Shown here piece after piece: positions 12,542 through 23,400 of a stretch of 64,000 nucleotides of DNA. The number at the start of each line of letters is the position of its first letter. The stretch's first letter is position 1. Position numbers and translations under genes: made by a program. The notes below the pieces were generated by a model. That model did not search any database, was not told the DNA's origin, and saw only the letters and a list, made by a program, of their open reading frames with translations. The DNA is from Euphrasia confusa. Taxonomy: Eukaryota; Streptophyta; Magnoliopsida; Lamiales; Orobanchaceae. The DNA is taken from assembly GCA_954870475.1 (NCBI GenBank), contig OX940968.1, positions 17,393,312 through 17,457,311 on the forward strand, written 5' to 3'.

Positions 12542-13329
12542 CCTTCAGAGCCAGTGTGCTGCCAATTTCCTGTTGTCACTTTATGTCTAAGTTTGAACTT
12601 GAGGCAAGACTCGAGTCATCCTCAATCGGTTCAAACCTTTCTTGGACTATGAGACAGACTGTAAAACCAGATTTATCACTATGATACGAATCTGGACGTG
12701 GCCACGTATTTTCCACAGTCTCGACTCTCCAAGTGGCCGTTAAGACATGTATCCCATTATAAAATGGAGGACAATCCCATCTTGTCAATCCAAGCTCTCC
12801 GACTTGCTTCCTGATATACCCAATAACAAGTTTTATAACCTCCTTTTACGAAAGGCGTTTACTTGTATCAAAGTACACCATTTCACAATGGAATCACTCT
12901 GGACTACTCAGGTCAGAGGAAATTGCTCGACAGTCAATGAAATAGTATTATGACTCGAAATCTTAAATACTATTCCAGTCGGGTCTGTTCGATCATTAGC
13001 TCCCAGCTAATATCTATGTAATTGTACTTGATGTCCCACATCACTAGCCCATGAAGCGGCGCTATAGTACACATTACAATCTAGTTCTTTGTATTATCGG
13101 TTTGTCCGTACTCGATTATACGAACCAGGAACAGCTATATGATTCAAGTATATCAGTTCAACCATTGGGACTTCATTATGCGGTAAGTCGACCTCATAAC
13201 CCAATTGATATAACTTAATCATTTGGACAATTCATATAAATTAAACCATATTTATATGAAGAATTATGTATTATACATATGAGTGAATGTTTACCAAATC
13301 TCCAAAAGTATCTAATACAGTAATAGAAA
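12542..13329 (-). other. Element 3' non-coding region between RNase H and polypurine tract
   Basis: About 790 bp separate the last recognisable RNase H codon from the polypurine tract. Small open frames exist (for example minus 12576-12788) but none resembles a known retroviral-type protein, and there is no sign of an envelope-like ORF. I treat the stretch as the 3' untranslated part of the element. Confidence 0.6.
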
Positions 13330-13860
13330 TCACAACCCATCTCTAAGATGTCTGATATCTATTGCAGTCGTGAAAGCCTCAAGCTTAAACTGCTGGAGAG
13401 GTTTAGAAAGCGGGTTTGCAACCTTACCAAAAGTTGCAACTTTATTATCTCGATGTCTCCACAAAACTATCTCCCAAATAATGTGAAACTTCCTGAGCAC
13501 CAGTTTTAGACTTGTGGTGCTTCCTAGCTCATAGGCTTGCGCGATAACTCTACTATAAATAGAGAACTATCGGATGGGCTGAGCTAGTTACGCCACCTAG
13601 TTCATTCAAGAACTTTTAAATCCTATCTGCCAACATTACTGCATCCAATGCAATACTGTGCTCAGCTTCTGTAGTTTAATCAGCTATATTGCATTGCATG
13701 GAACTATTCCAGCAAATATCACCTCTAACCAGACAAAAGATATAACCAGATTAAAATCGGAAATTATCTTAGTCTGTTTTGAAGTTAGCATTCAAACAGC
13801 TTGTTAATATCAACTCTTTTTGTCTTCCAAAGACAACAAAATATTCTTTTGTCCATCTAA
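13330..13860 (-). pseudogene. copia RNase H domain, decayed
   Basis: Reading leftward, short matches to the copia RNase H appear in order. They are a remnant of the first catalytic motif as CLNANF (13790-13792 codes Asn where the family has catalytic Asp), then SGYIFC, then TTEAEH, which keeps the catalytic Glu. The degraded LYCDN region follows, then the C-terminal NPLSKPL and IRHLRDGL, ending in TGA at 13330-13332. Stops interrupt the reading at several points, including just before TTEAE and before KFLNELGG, and the frame changes after LY. RNase H normally removes the RNA template during reverse transcription; this copy cannot encode an active enzyme. Confidence 0.85.
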
Positions 13861-15065
13861 GGTACATAAGAATATTCTTGGTCGCAGTCTAACGCGCCTC
13901 ACCTGGATTTCCTTGAAACTGACTCGTCATGCTCAAAGCATACGATACGTCCGGTCGTGTACATATCATGGCGTAAATTATAGACCCTATTGCCGAAGCA
14001 TAAGGAATGTTTTCCATCCTCTTTTGCTCATCAAGTTCTGTAGGGCCTTGCATCTTGCTAAGAGATGTGCCATGACTCATTGGAATGAGACCCTTTTTGG
14101 CGTCTTTCATTCTGAACTTATCAAGTACCTTATCAATATAGGTCACTTGACTATGTCCAAACATCATTTTCGATCTGTTCCGACAGATCTTGATGCCCAA
14201 TATGTACTGTGCTTCTCCAAGATCCTTTATTGAAAACAATTTCCAAGCCATTCTTTAATAGAATTAAGCATAGAAACATTTTTTCCAATAAGGAGTATGT
14301 CATCGACATACAACACAATGTATACAACGTAACTCCCACTGTTCTTCTTGTAAAACAAGATTCTTACGAGTTCCTCTGAAATCCAAAACCCAGTATGGAT
14401 TCATTGAACTGAAGACTGCTACTCCGATATGCTTTGCTTTATTCCATAAATGGAATTATAAGATTGCATAATTTCTCAGCCTTATTAGGATCGATAAAAC
14501 TCTTTGGCTGTGTCAAAACACATTCTCTTCTAGAATCCAATTCAAGAAGTTAGTTTTAGCATCCAATATTACCATAACTCATTATCAAGATGAGTAGCAA
14601 TGGCTAAGATAATCTGAATGATTTAATCAAAGCAACTGGTGAAAGTTTTTCCATAATCCACCTCGTGAATAAAACTTTTACCATCAACCTTGCTTTGAAA
14701 ACCCTAGGTTTTCCATCTGTCTGTTTAGATCTTAAAGATCTATTAGCATTCATTGGGTCTAACCCCGTGATGCAAATATATCAAGTTCAAAACTTGATTA
14801 TCAGATATTGATATCATCTCAGATTTCATGGCACCATGCCAATTTTAAGTAGCTGGACTCGCCATAGCTTGAATATAGGTCGAAGGTTCATCGCTTTCCA
14901 AAAGCATGGATTCATATCTCTCATTGGTCACAATATCTAAGTATTTGAACAATAGAGATAGATCTATGCCTTCCGGACCTACGAGGGTTGGTATGGCTTC
15001 CAAAACCATAAGAATACTCTCAACCCAGTCTTGAGTATTCATCATTGGTTGTTTCACTTGAACCT
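13861..15065 (-). pseudogene. copia reverse transcriptase (RVT_2) domain, decayed
   Basis: The order is clear. DEPSTYIQAM and AMKSEM (14810-14900) mark the N-terminal entry to the domain, FSPVALIKS lies near 14616-14645, and the polymerase motif YVDD sits intact at 14299-14310, followed by ILLIG. Then come KDLGEAQYILGIKI, YIDKVL and PYASAIGSIIYAM with TRPDVSYALSM up to about 13900. A one-base deletion near 14228-14232 shifts the frame just before KDLGEAQ, and several stops lie between FSPVALIKS and YVDD. RT copies element RNA into DNA in the virus-like particle. The catalytic Asp pair survives but the frame does not, so the product would be truncated. Confidence 0.92.
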
Positions 15066-15069
15066 CGTT

Positions 15070-15720
15070 CAAGACAACCGAGCTCCCACTGAATTTCTAG
15101 GAAAGATAACTCTTTTCAAGAAAATTACTATCTCGAGCAACAAAATATTGTTCCCAAATAGATCGTAGAAGTTGTACCCTCGAGTTTCTTATGGACATAC
15201 CATAAGGAAACTTTTATCCCATTTGAGTTCAAGATCTATAGAGATAAATCTCGTCAGAGAAGCTTTTAGAACCTCAAATCTTGATGAAAACAATTTAGGG
15301 ACCCTCCCTTTCCATACCTAGTATGGTGTCTTATCAACAGCTTTTGACAGCGTCCTATTCAGTGTATAAGTTGAAGTCTAGAATTGTGTGTTCCCAAAAG
15401 AGACCAGTAGTTCATTTAGACCTCTCATCGAATGGTCGAACTATATCTAATATAGTTTGTTTTCTCTTTTCCGAAACATAACCTTCATGTGCTTGTGAAC
15501 TAATAGGTTCCACATACATCAGTATGGATCATCCCTAATTACTCACATGTTCTCCTTTCTCCAAGAAAGATGACATTGTTATCTTTTCAATCACACATCA
15601 TTCACATGTATCAAATGACTCCAAGTCAAATGATTCTAAAATTCCTTCTAAAAGAAGCTTCGTTACATGTTTAGATTTTGATTTGATCTAATCAACAATG
15701 TTTCAGTTATGTCTCATCGA
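15070..15720 (-). pseudogene. copia integrase, decayed, catalytic core internally deleted
   Basis: Matches in order are LLLEGILESFDLES (about 15620-15660), the second half of the zinc-binding region as Cys-Glu-stop-Cys, IHTDVCG with the first catalytic Asp (15511-15535), then almost at once SEKRKQTILDIVRP, the segment that carries the catalytic Glu (about 15445-15475). In intact copia integrases about 100 residues lie between these two, including the middle catalytic Asp. Only about 10-15 remain here. The C-terminal part continues with TLNR, KTPY and a GYNFY-like stretch. Integrase would insert the cDNA into the chromosome; this one lacks its DDE triad and has many stops. Confidence 0.85.
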
Positions 15721-15799
15721 TACTTATTCGATTTGGCCTTTGGTCTTAATGATATATATGATTTTTCAAGTTAAAATATACATAAACAATATAATAATC

Positions 15800-16140
15800 G
15801 TACCAAAACAAGGAATAATTCACAATTAAAATAGTTACCAAACTATTTAATAGTGAAAAACTAATCCATCAGTATCCTATACTGAACCAATATTCATTGT
15901 TTATTGAAGGTACGAAATTATATAGTTATAATACTAAAACAAGGCCCTAAGGCAAAACAACATCATATGATCATACGGCTAATGCAGCGACCTTCGCTCC
16001 ATTTCTCGCCCGTAGATCGACATCTCTACTCACCAAACTTATACTTCTATGTAGTTCCTCCACATACAAATGTGAGAACTACGTTTGGCATCCAATACCC
16101 AAGAAGTAGAATTTGTGAATTTTAATACCTGAAGATGAAG
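15800..16140 (-). pseudogene. copia aspartic protease, decayed, active-site motif lost
   Basis: TSWVLD is followed by Ala-Lys (codons 16084-16092) where the retroviral-type aspartic protease has Thr-Gly or Ser-Gly, then SSHICM. After a frame change come DVDLRARNGAKVAALAV, LVLVL and YNFVPSINN, all typical of the region after the copia protease active site. Stops occur after AALAV, after VVLP and before the FVPSI segment. The enzyme would cut the Gag-Pol polyprotein. Loss of the D-T/S-G motif alone would inactivate it. Confidence 0.82.
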
Positions 16141-16449
16141 CAACCCCATTATTCACATCTTCTTTGAACTTTGGGCAAATTCAATTATTCCCAATAATTG
16201 AGTCTCATTCAAATTTCCCATTCAAAATTAATACAATGTCAAAACGTGATAAATCGTAAGTGAAAAATCGAAGTTTTCTAACCAGCGATATTATCATGCA
16301 ATTGAAGCCCTATCTCTCATAAAATATGAGGGAGCCAACCAGACAATCGTTTCACGCCATCCAATGGCTCGAAAGTCTCTAATTTGTGTCATTGATGAAC
16401 TTAAGTGTTTTGGATTAAATCACTCCCCGAGGTGTAAATAATCCTAACC

Positions 16450-17080
16450 TTATAATCCATCAAATGAAAGACAAATTAGGCATTTGTTTTGAAATTGAAT
16501 AAAATATGAATTTTTTATATGTTTGCAAGTAGTGTCCAACACTTTTGCAGTAGACGCATTGAGATTCCCTAGGAACCCTAGTAGCCTTCTTGCCCATGCT
16601 CTTTTGAATACCATATCCTCTATCATAAGAATTTCCCTCTTAGGGTCCTTATCTATCGCCGGCTCAGCAGCCTTGAGCATCACGTGGAGCTCACGAAGCG
16701 ATTTCTTCAAACCATTCATGTGGAAATTTTAGCCTAAAGGCATTATAACCATCATGAGATTGAAGTATGAAATCGGTTGCCAAATAACCATCATAGGAAA
16801 AATCTAGGCGGTCACTTGAAGCAAATAATCCAATCATTTGTTGCACATGTGATTCCATAGATTTCCATTTTTCCAGCCTAGCTGAAGCGATGACCCTGGT
16901 CATACCGAACCGCTCAATCTTAGCATATTCCCCGAACATGCTATTGAGTTGTTCAATGATATCTTAGGATGTGGTTATCTAACACATTTTCATTGTCTTC
17001 GTATTTGAGGACCATCCTCAAATTACGTTGTGAATCAAGAAAATTTATGTTGTTCAATTTTTCATAATCAAGAATTGAAC
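16450..17080 (-). pseudogene. copia gag, decayed, with internal deletion and damaged zinc knuckle
   Basis: An N-terminal piece (KLNNINFLDSQRNLRMVLKY, about 17000-17065) resembles the start of plant copia Gag. After NVLDN near 16980 it jumps to EQLNSMFGEYAKIERF (about 16900-16955), skipping several tens of residues usually present. The UBN2-like Gag core continues with HVQQMIG, ATDFILQS and LRELHVMLKAAE (16630-16720). A frameshift then leads to QCVYCKSVGHY, a CCHC zinc knuckle (16517-16558) whose last Cys is Tyr. Gag builds the virus-like particle and its knuckle binds RNA; this copy could not supply it. Confidence 0.85.
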
Positions 17081-17740
17081 CAAACTTGAATTGAGTTGAT
17101 ATTTAACATGATAAACTATAAAAAGAAAGATAACTAAAGCATGTAAACATCCACAAAGCGGTAAACAAATAAGGTTGTCTAACAATTGTACTTATTTATT
17201 TCATTTTGTTCAATTGATATCCAATATCATTGTCCCTTAGAACAAAACAATCCCGATATCCTCATCTTGCAAATCTTTAAGCCGACTGAGTCCGCACTTA
17301 AGTATTTCAAGATAGGTAGACCTACCCATGTCAATGGTATCTAATATCACTCTCGGTCGACGAGAATCCCATTCTCATCTCATGTCTCGATAGCCACGCC
17401 TGCAGTGGATCTATCGATGAGAAAACCAAACTCACGTGTAAAGGTCTAACCTTTACTCCCACTTATCCCAAGATAACAAGTAGTACCCCGCTGAGGCGGA
17501 CCTACCAACTTATGATCGAGGGCTTCATGAGTGTGATGTTTTTGGACAAGACATTATACTCATTATTTTGGGAACTTGCATGCATAGGTGTTTATATGTA
17601 AGTTGAACATTTATAACATAAAACATCCTATAACTAGCAAAGCAAATAAATACGAAATCGAAAGGCCCCTAGAACCTCACAACTCTCAAAAGAAAAGAAT
17701 TAAAGTAACAACAAAAGCCTTGAACATCTTCTGGACTGGT
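17081..17740 (-). other. Element 5' leader, AT-rich part
   Basis: This lies between the first recognisable Gag residues and the GC-rich repeat cluster. It has no recognisable protein match in any frame. It presumably belongs to the untranslated leader that would hold the packaging and dimerisation signals, though some may be a decayed Gag start. No Gag start codon could be fixed with confidence. Confidence 0.5.
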
Positions 17741-18010
17741 CCTCGCCCGCCGTTTCAGTTCCGTGCCCTCCGATTTTGGTCAAATCTATTCCGTACCCAA
17801 AAAACCACGAACGGCGCCCGCCGTTTCACAATCAGCGGTCGCCGAACACCACCGGCGGTCGCCGTTTCCAAAACGGCGCCCGCCGAAAAGGGTTCGGAAA
17901 AAATCTGTCCAAAAACAGGGCTTTCGGCGGTCGCCGTTTCCAAAACGGCGCCCGCCGAATCAAAACGGCGCACGCCGGAGCTAAAACGGCGCCCGCCGTT
18001 TGGCTCCAGC
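17741..18010 (-). repeat. GC-rich direct and inverted repeats in the element leader
   Basis: A sharp GC island lies inside an otherwise AT-rich element. The unit AACGGCGCCCGCCG and its variants recur about five times (for example 17811, 17872, 17944, 17983, and an altered one at 17964). A 35-bp stretch is exactly duplicated at 17853-17887 and 17925-17959, 72 bp apart. The units are nearly self-complementary (GGCGGTCGCCG beside CGGCGCCCGCCG), so the leader RNA could fold into stacked hairpins. Overlapping open frames exist on both strands but follow the repeat rather than any protein family. A role in RNA packaging or dimerisation is inference. Confidence 0.75.
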
Positions 18011-18340
18011 AGCCCCGGTTTGCTTCGTTTTGCTTCGTTTTGCTTCGTTTCTTCTCGTTTTCGCCGGAGAGCCGAGATCCTCCATCGAACCATGGACCAA
18101 GTCCATCGCTTACAAGTAGTACAATACAAATATAATAGAAAAACCTATCTATTACAAATGATTCCAAGGGACGCAGCCCTCAAATACTATGGCCAATCGA
18201 AACGCAAAAAACGACGAAATCATTCACCCGACCACTAACGGTGGCCGGCCTTACATCTAATCACACAATCACAATTAAATAAATAATCCAATTATGTTTA
18301 TTTAACCTTTGTGTCCAACACAAAAGTGTGCACGAGCCCT
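18011..18340 (-). other. Element 5' leader next to the PBS
   Basis: This is non-coding leader between the GC-rich repeats and the primer-binding site. It contains three direct copies of TTTTGCTTCG at about 18018-18047 (plus strand). No protein match is seen in any frame. An open frame on the plus strand that spans this part is antisense to the element and has no recognisable domain. Confidence 0.55.
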
Positions 18341-18341
18341 A

Positions 18342-18354
18342 GGCTCTGATACCA
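18342..18354 (-). promoter_or_regulatory. Primer-binding site for initiator tRNA-Met
   Basis: In element sense TGGTATCAGAGCC lies two bases inside the 5' LTR. Its complement GGCTCTGATACCA is the 3' end of plant initiator tRNA-Met, the usual primer of copia elements. The 13-base match is perfect. It sets the start of minus-strand DNA synthesis and confirms the minus orientation. Confidence 0.93.
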
Positions 18355-18356
18355 AT

Positions 18357-19238
18357 TGTAGGTACCGATATACCGATCCGATCGATATACCGTGTGTGCG
18401 GAAGCGTGTAAAGCAATAGATCTACTATGCCATGATCTTAGTGCACACAAATATGTATAGACACACATATATTTATATATATATATACATCCAATATATA
18501 TATATATATAGAGATATCAACGAAATCTTACTTTTGGTGACGAAGTGATTCGTTGATGTCGTTGAGGTGGTGTTGAGTCGATTGAACCACCTCAAATGGA
18601 TCAGTCTCTCGAAGCTCTTCTTGTGAATGACCTCTTCACTCCTTTAGATCGTCCGGATGTGGAAGCCACACAAATGGCCCGGCCTCTACGTGTTGCACAC
18701 GAACCCGGATGATGAACACCTTGCTTGCTTGAAGTGGTTCTCCAAGAACACTCTCTATTCTCTCCTTTTTTGTGTGAATTTCGTGGGTAAGCATAAAGTG
18801 ATATGAAAATCAGATTTTCATGTCTATATTCATGTCCATTTACCACTCCATGTAACCCCCCCATTATGTGCATCATAATGCACAAGTAATGGTGGTTAAT
18901 GGGGAGATGAAAAGACACCTCCACATAATCATGCCAAATCATGATATGTGGTCCCACTTGCTAGTGTGGCAGGCCATGTCACACTATGTGACATGCATTC
19001 CATCCAAGCCATGCATCCCATGCATGTATTAATCCACGTAAATATTGATTCTAAATCAATATAATTAACAAGCTACATAGTACATCATCAAGTCCGTGTG
19101 TGACCCTGTAGGTATGATTTATAGATCAATATTATATTGTTCCCAACAATTAATATTATCGAATAATCATTTAACATCCATAGACGACCTTATGACTTTA
19201 TCGATTGCACACGTAGGATCGAAGGACATATCCCAACA
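18357..19238 (-). repeat. LTR (5' LTR in element sense), 882 bp
   Basis: This is the twin of 11645-12528, with TG...CA ends (plus strand TGTAGG...CCAACA). It holds the U3 promoter that would transcribe the element leftwards. The same three perfect inverted repeats and both TATA candidates are present. The 99.3% identity to the other LTR (six substitutions, one 2-bp indel) indicates a recent insertion. Confidence 0.95.
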
Positions 19239-19243
19239 AAAAC
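19239..19243. repeat. Target-site duplication, right copy (AAAAC)
   Basis: AAAAC directly follows the LTR terminal CA and equals 11640-11644. Beyond it the satellite resumes with CCTAAACCTTAAAATT, exactly the continuation seen in the uninterrupted paralogue near 7856. Confidence 0.93.
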
Positions 19244-20499
19244 CCTAAACCTTAAAATTAAACCCTAAAACTAAGCATATAACCGAAACACTCAAAACCC
19301 TAAAATTTTAAAACTAAACTAAACACTAAACCCTAAAAACTAAATCTAAAACCCTAAACTTTAATACACTAAACCCTAAATCCTAATACTCTAAACACTA
19401 AAACCTAAAAAAAACCTTAAACCCTAAAAACTAGAACTCTAATCTTTAATACACTAAAACCCTAAACCCTAAAACTAAATATTAAACCCTAAAATTCTAA
19501 ACCCTAAAACCTAAAACAAAAACCCTAAAAGCTAAAACCTAAAACCCTTAACTTGAATACAATAAAACTTTAAACCCTAAAACCTAAAATTAAACCCTAA
19601 AACTAAGCATATAACCAAAAAAATCAAAACCCTAAAATTGAAAACAAAAACCCTAAACCATAAAACCTAAAAACTAAATCTAACACCCTAAACTTTAATA
19701 CACTAAACCCTAAATCCTAATTCCCTAAACACTAAAACATAAAAACAAAACCCTAAACCCTAAAAAGAAAAACCCTAATCTTTAATACACTAAAACCCTA
19801 AACCCTAAAACTAAAATTTGAAACCTTAAAACCTAAAACCAAAACTCTAAACCAAAAAATTATAACCCTAAACTTGAATACACTAAAACTATAAACCCTA
19901 AAACTAAATATTAAACCCTAATATTCTAAACTCTAAAACCTAAAACAAAAACCCTAAACCCTAAAAACTAAAACCCTAATCTTGAATACACTAAAACCCT
20001 AAACCCTAAAACTAAACATTAAACCCTAATATTCTAAACCCTAACACCTAAAATAAAAACCCTAAAAACTAAAACCTAAAACCCTAAACCTTAAAATTAA
20101 ACCCTAAAACTAAGCATATAACCGAAACCCTCAAAACCCTAAAATTTTAAAAAAAACTAAACACTAAACCTAAAAACTAAATCTAAAACCCTAAACTTTA
20201 ATACACTAAACCTTAAATCCTAATACTCTAAACACTAAAACCTAAAAAAACCTTAAACCCTAAAAACTAGAACCCTAATCTTTAATACACTAAAACCCTA
20301 AACCCTAAAACTAAATATTAAACCCTAAAATTCTAAACCCTAAAACCTAAAACAAAAACCCTAAAACTAAAACCTAAAACCTTTAACTTGAATACAATAA
20401 AACCTTAAACCCTAAAACCTAAAATTAAACCCTAAAACTAAGCATATAATCAAAAAAATCAAAACCCTAAAATTGAAAACAAAAACCCTAAACCATAAA

Positions 20500-23400
20500 C
20501 CCTAAAAACTAAATCTAAAACCCTAAACTTTAATACACTAAACCCTAAATCCTAATTCCCTAAACACTAAAACATAAAAACAAAACCCTAAACCCTAAAA
20601 AGAAAAACCCTAATCTTTAATACACTAAAACCCTAAAACTAAAATTTTAAACCCTAAAACCTAAAACCAAAACCCTAAACCCAAAAAACTATAACCCTAA
20701 ACTTGAATACATAAAAACCCTAAACACTAAAAAATAAAACCTAATACACTAAACTAAAATCAATAAAACCCTAAACCCTAAAACCTAAAACCAAGACCCT
20801 AAACCCTAAATCCTAAAAACTAAATCATAAACCCTAAATTTTAATACACTAAATCCTTAGTCCTAATAATCTAAACACTAAAACCTAAAAACAAAGCCCT
20901 AAACCCTAAAAACTAAAACCCTAATCTTTAATACAGTAAAACCCTAAACCCTAAAACTAAACTTTAAACCCTAATATTCTTATCCCTAAAACCTAAAACA
21001 AAAACCCTAAAAGCTAAAACCTAAAACCCTAAACCTTTAAACCCTAAAACTAAGCATATAACCGAAACACTCAAAACCCTAAAATTTAAAAAAAAAAAAA
21101 CAAAACACTAAACCCTAAAAACTAAATCTAAAACCCTAAACTTTAATACACTAAACCCTAAATCCTAATACTCTAAACACTAAAACCTAAAAACAAAACC
21201 TTAAACCCAAAAAACTAGAACCCTAATCTTTAATACAATAAAACCCTAAACCCTAAAACTAAATATTAAACCCTAAAATTCTAAACCCTAAAACCTAAAA
21301 CAAAAACCCTAAAAGCTAAAACCTAAAACCCTTAACTTGAATACAATAAAACCTTAAACCCTAAAACCTAAAATTAAACCCTAAAACTAAGCATATAACC
21401 AAAAAAATCAAAACCCTAAAATTGAAAACAAAAACCCTAAACCATAAACCCTAAAAACTAAATCTAAAACCCTAAACTTTAATACACTAAACCCTAAATC
21501 CTAATTCCCTAAACACAAAAACATAAAAACAAAACCCTATACCCAAAAGAGAAAAACCCTAATCTTTAATACACTAAAACCCTAAACCCTAAAACTAAAA
21601 TTTTAAACCCTAAAACCTAAAACCAAAACTCTAAACCCAAAAAATTATAACCCTAAACTTAAATACACTAAAACCATAAACCCTAAAACTAAATATTAAA
21701 CCCTAATATTCTAAACTCTAAAACCTAAAACAAAAACCCTAAACCCTAAAAACTAAAACCCTAATCTTGAATACACTAAAACCCTAAACCCTAAAACTAA
21801 ACATTAAACCCTAATATTCTAAACCCTAAAACCTAAAATAAAAACCCTAAAAACTAAAACCTAAAACCATAAACCTTAAAATTAAACCCTAAAACTAAGC
21901 ATATAACCGAAACACTCAAAACCCTAAAATTTAAAAAAAAAAACTAAACACTAAACCCTAAAAACTAAATCTAAAACCCTAAACTTTAATACACTAAACC
22001 CTAAATCCTAATACTCTAAACATTAAAACCTAAAAAAAACCTTAAACCCTAAAAACTAGAACCCTAATCTTTAATACACTAAAACCCTAAACCCTAAAAC
22101 TAAATATTAAACTCTAAAATTCTAAACCCTAAAACCTAAAACATAAACCCTAAAAGCTAAAACCTAAAACCTTTAACTTGAATACAATAAAACCTTAAAC
22201 CCTAAAACCTAAAATTAAACCCTAAAACTAAGCATATAATCCAAAAAATCAAAACCCTAAAATTGAAAAAAAAAACCCTAAACCATAAACCCTAAAAACT
22301 AAATCTAAAACCCTAAACTTTAATACACTAAACCCTAAATCCTAATTCCCTAAACACAAAAACATAAAAACAAAACCCTAAACCCTAAAAAGAAAAACCC
22401 TAATCTTTAATACACTAAAACCCTAAACCCTAAAACTAAAATTTTAAACCCTAAAACCTAAAACCAAAACCCTAAACCCAAAAAAATATAACCCTAAACT
22501 TGAATACATAAAAACCCTAAACACTAAAAAATAAAACCTAATACACTAAACTAAAATCAATAAAACCCTAAACCCTAAAACCTAAAACCAAGACCCTAAA
22601 CCCTAAATCCTAAAAACTAAATCATAAACCCTAAATTTTAATACACTAAATCCTTAGTCCTAATAATCTAAACACTAAAACCTAAAAACAAAGCCCTAAA
22701 CCCTAAAAACTAAAACCCTAATCTTTAATACAGTAAAACCCTAAACCCTAAAACTAAACTTTAAACCCTAATATTCTTATCCCTAAAACCTAAAACAAAA
22801 ACCCTAAAAGCTAAAACCTAAAACCCTAAACCTTTAAACCCTAAAACTAAGCATATAACCGAAACACTCAAAACCCTAAAATTTAAAAAAAAAAACAAAA
22901 CACTAAACCCTAAAAACTAAATCTAAAACCCTAAACTTTAATACACTAAACCCTAAATCCTAATACTCTAAACACTAAAACCTATAAACAAAACCTTAAA
23001 CCCTAAAAACTAGAACCCAAATCTTTAATACACTAAAACCCTAAACCCTAAAACTAAATATTAAACCCTAAAATTCTAAACCCTAAAACCTAAAACAAAA
23101 ACCCTAAAAGCTAAAACTTAAAACCTTTAACTTGAATACAATAAAACCTTAAAACCTAAAACCTAAAATTAAACCCTAAAACTAAGCATATAACCAAAAA
23201 AATCAAAACCCTAAAATTGAAAACAAAAACCCTAAACCATAAACCCTAAAAACTAAATCTAAAACCCTAAACTTTAATACACTAAACCCTAAATCCTAAT
23301 TCCCTAAACACTAAAACATAAAAACAAAACCCTAAACCCTAAAAAGAAAAACCCTAATCTTTAATACACTAAAACCCTAAAACTAAAATTTTAAACCCTA

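Larger units (their letters stand above)
11645..19238 (-). mobile_element. Ty1/copia-type LTR retrotransposon, structurally complete, coding-defective
   Basis: The element is 7,594 bp long and lies on the minus strand, so its 5' end is at 19238. It has 882-884-bp LTRs beginning TGTTGGG and ending CCTACA, a PBS complementary to initiator tRNA-Met (18342-18354), a polypurine tract beside the 3' LTR (12529-12541), and a 5-bp target-site duplication. Between the LTRs the order gag, protease, integrase, reverse transcriptase, RNase H can be followed by short protein matches. Integrase before RT defines the copia superfamily. All domains carry stops or frameshifts, and gag and integrase have internal deletions, so no functional polyprotein can be made. 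The LTRs are about 99.3% identical, so this copy inserted recently despite its dead interior. The lineage within copia is not assigned. Confidence 0.95.

Noticed and set aside
12542..13329. Envelope-like or extra ORF after RNase H, as in some large plant copia elements
   Set aside because: Only short frames of about 70-90 codons exist, with no signal peptide, membrane segment or coiled coil that would suggest an envelope-like protein.
17588..18238. A 216-codon plus-strand open frame and overlapping frames on both strands
   Set aside because: They exist because the GC-rich repeat cluster is poor in stop codons. The peptides just mirror the repeat (Pro-Pro-Phe/Arg-Arg runs), are open in several frames at once, and the plus frame is antisense to the element.
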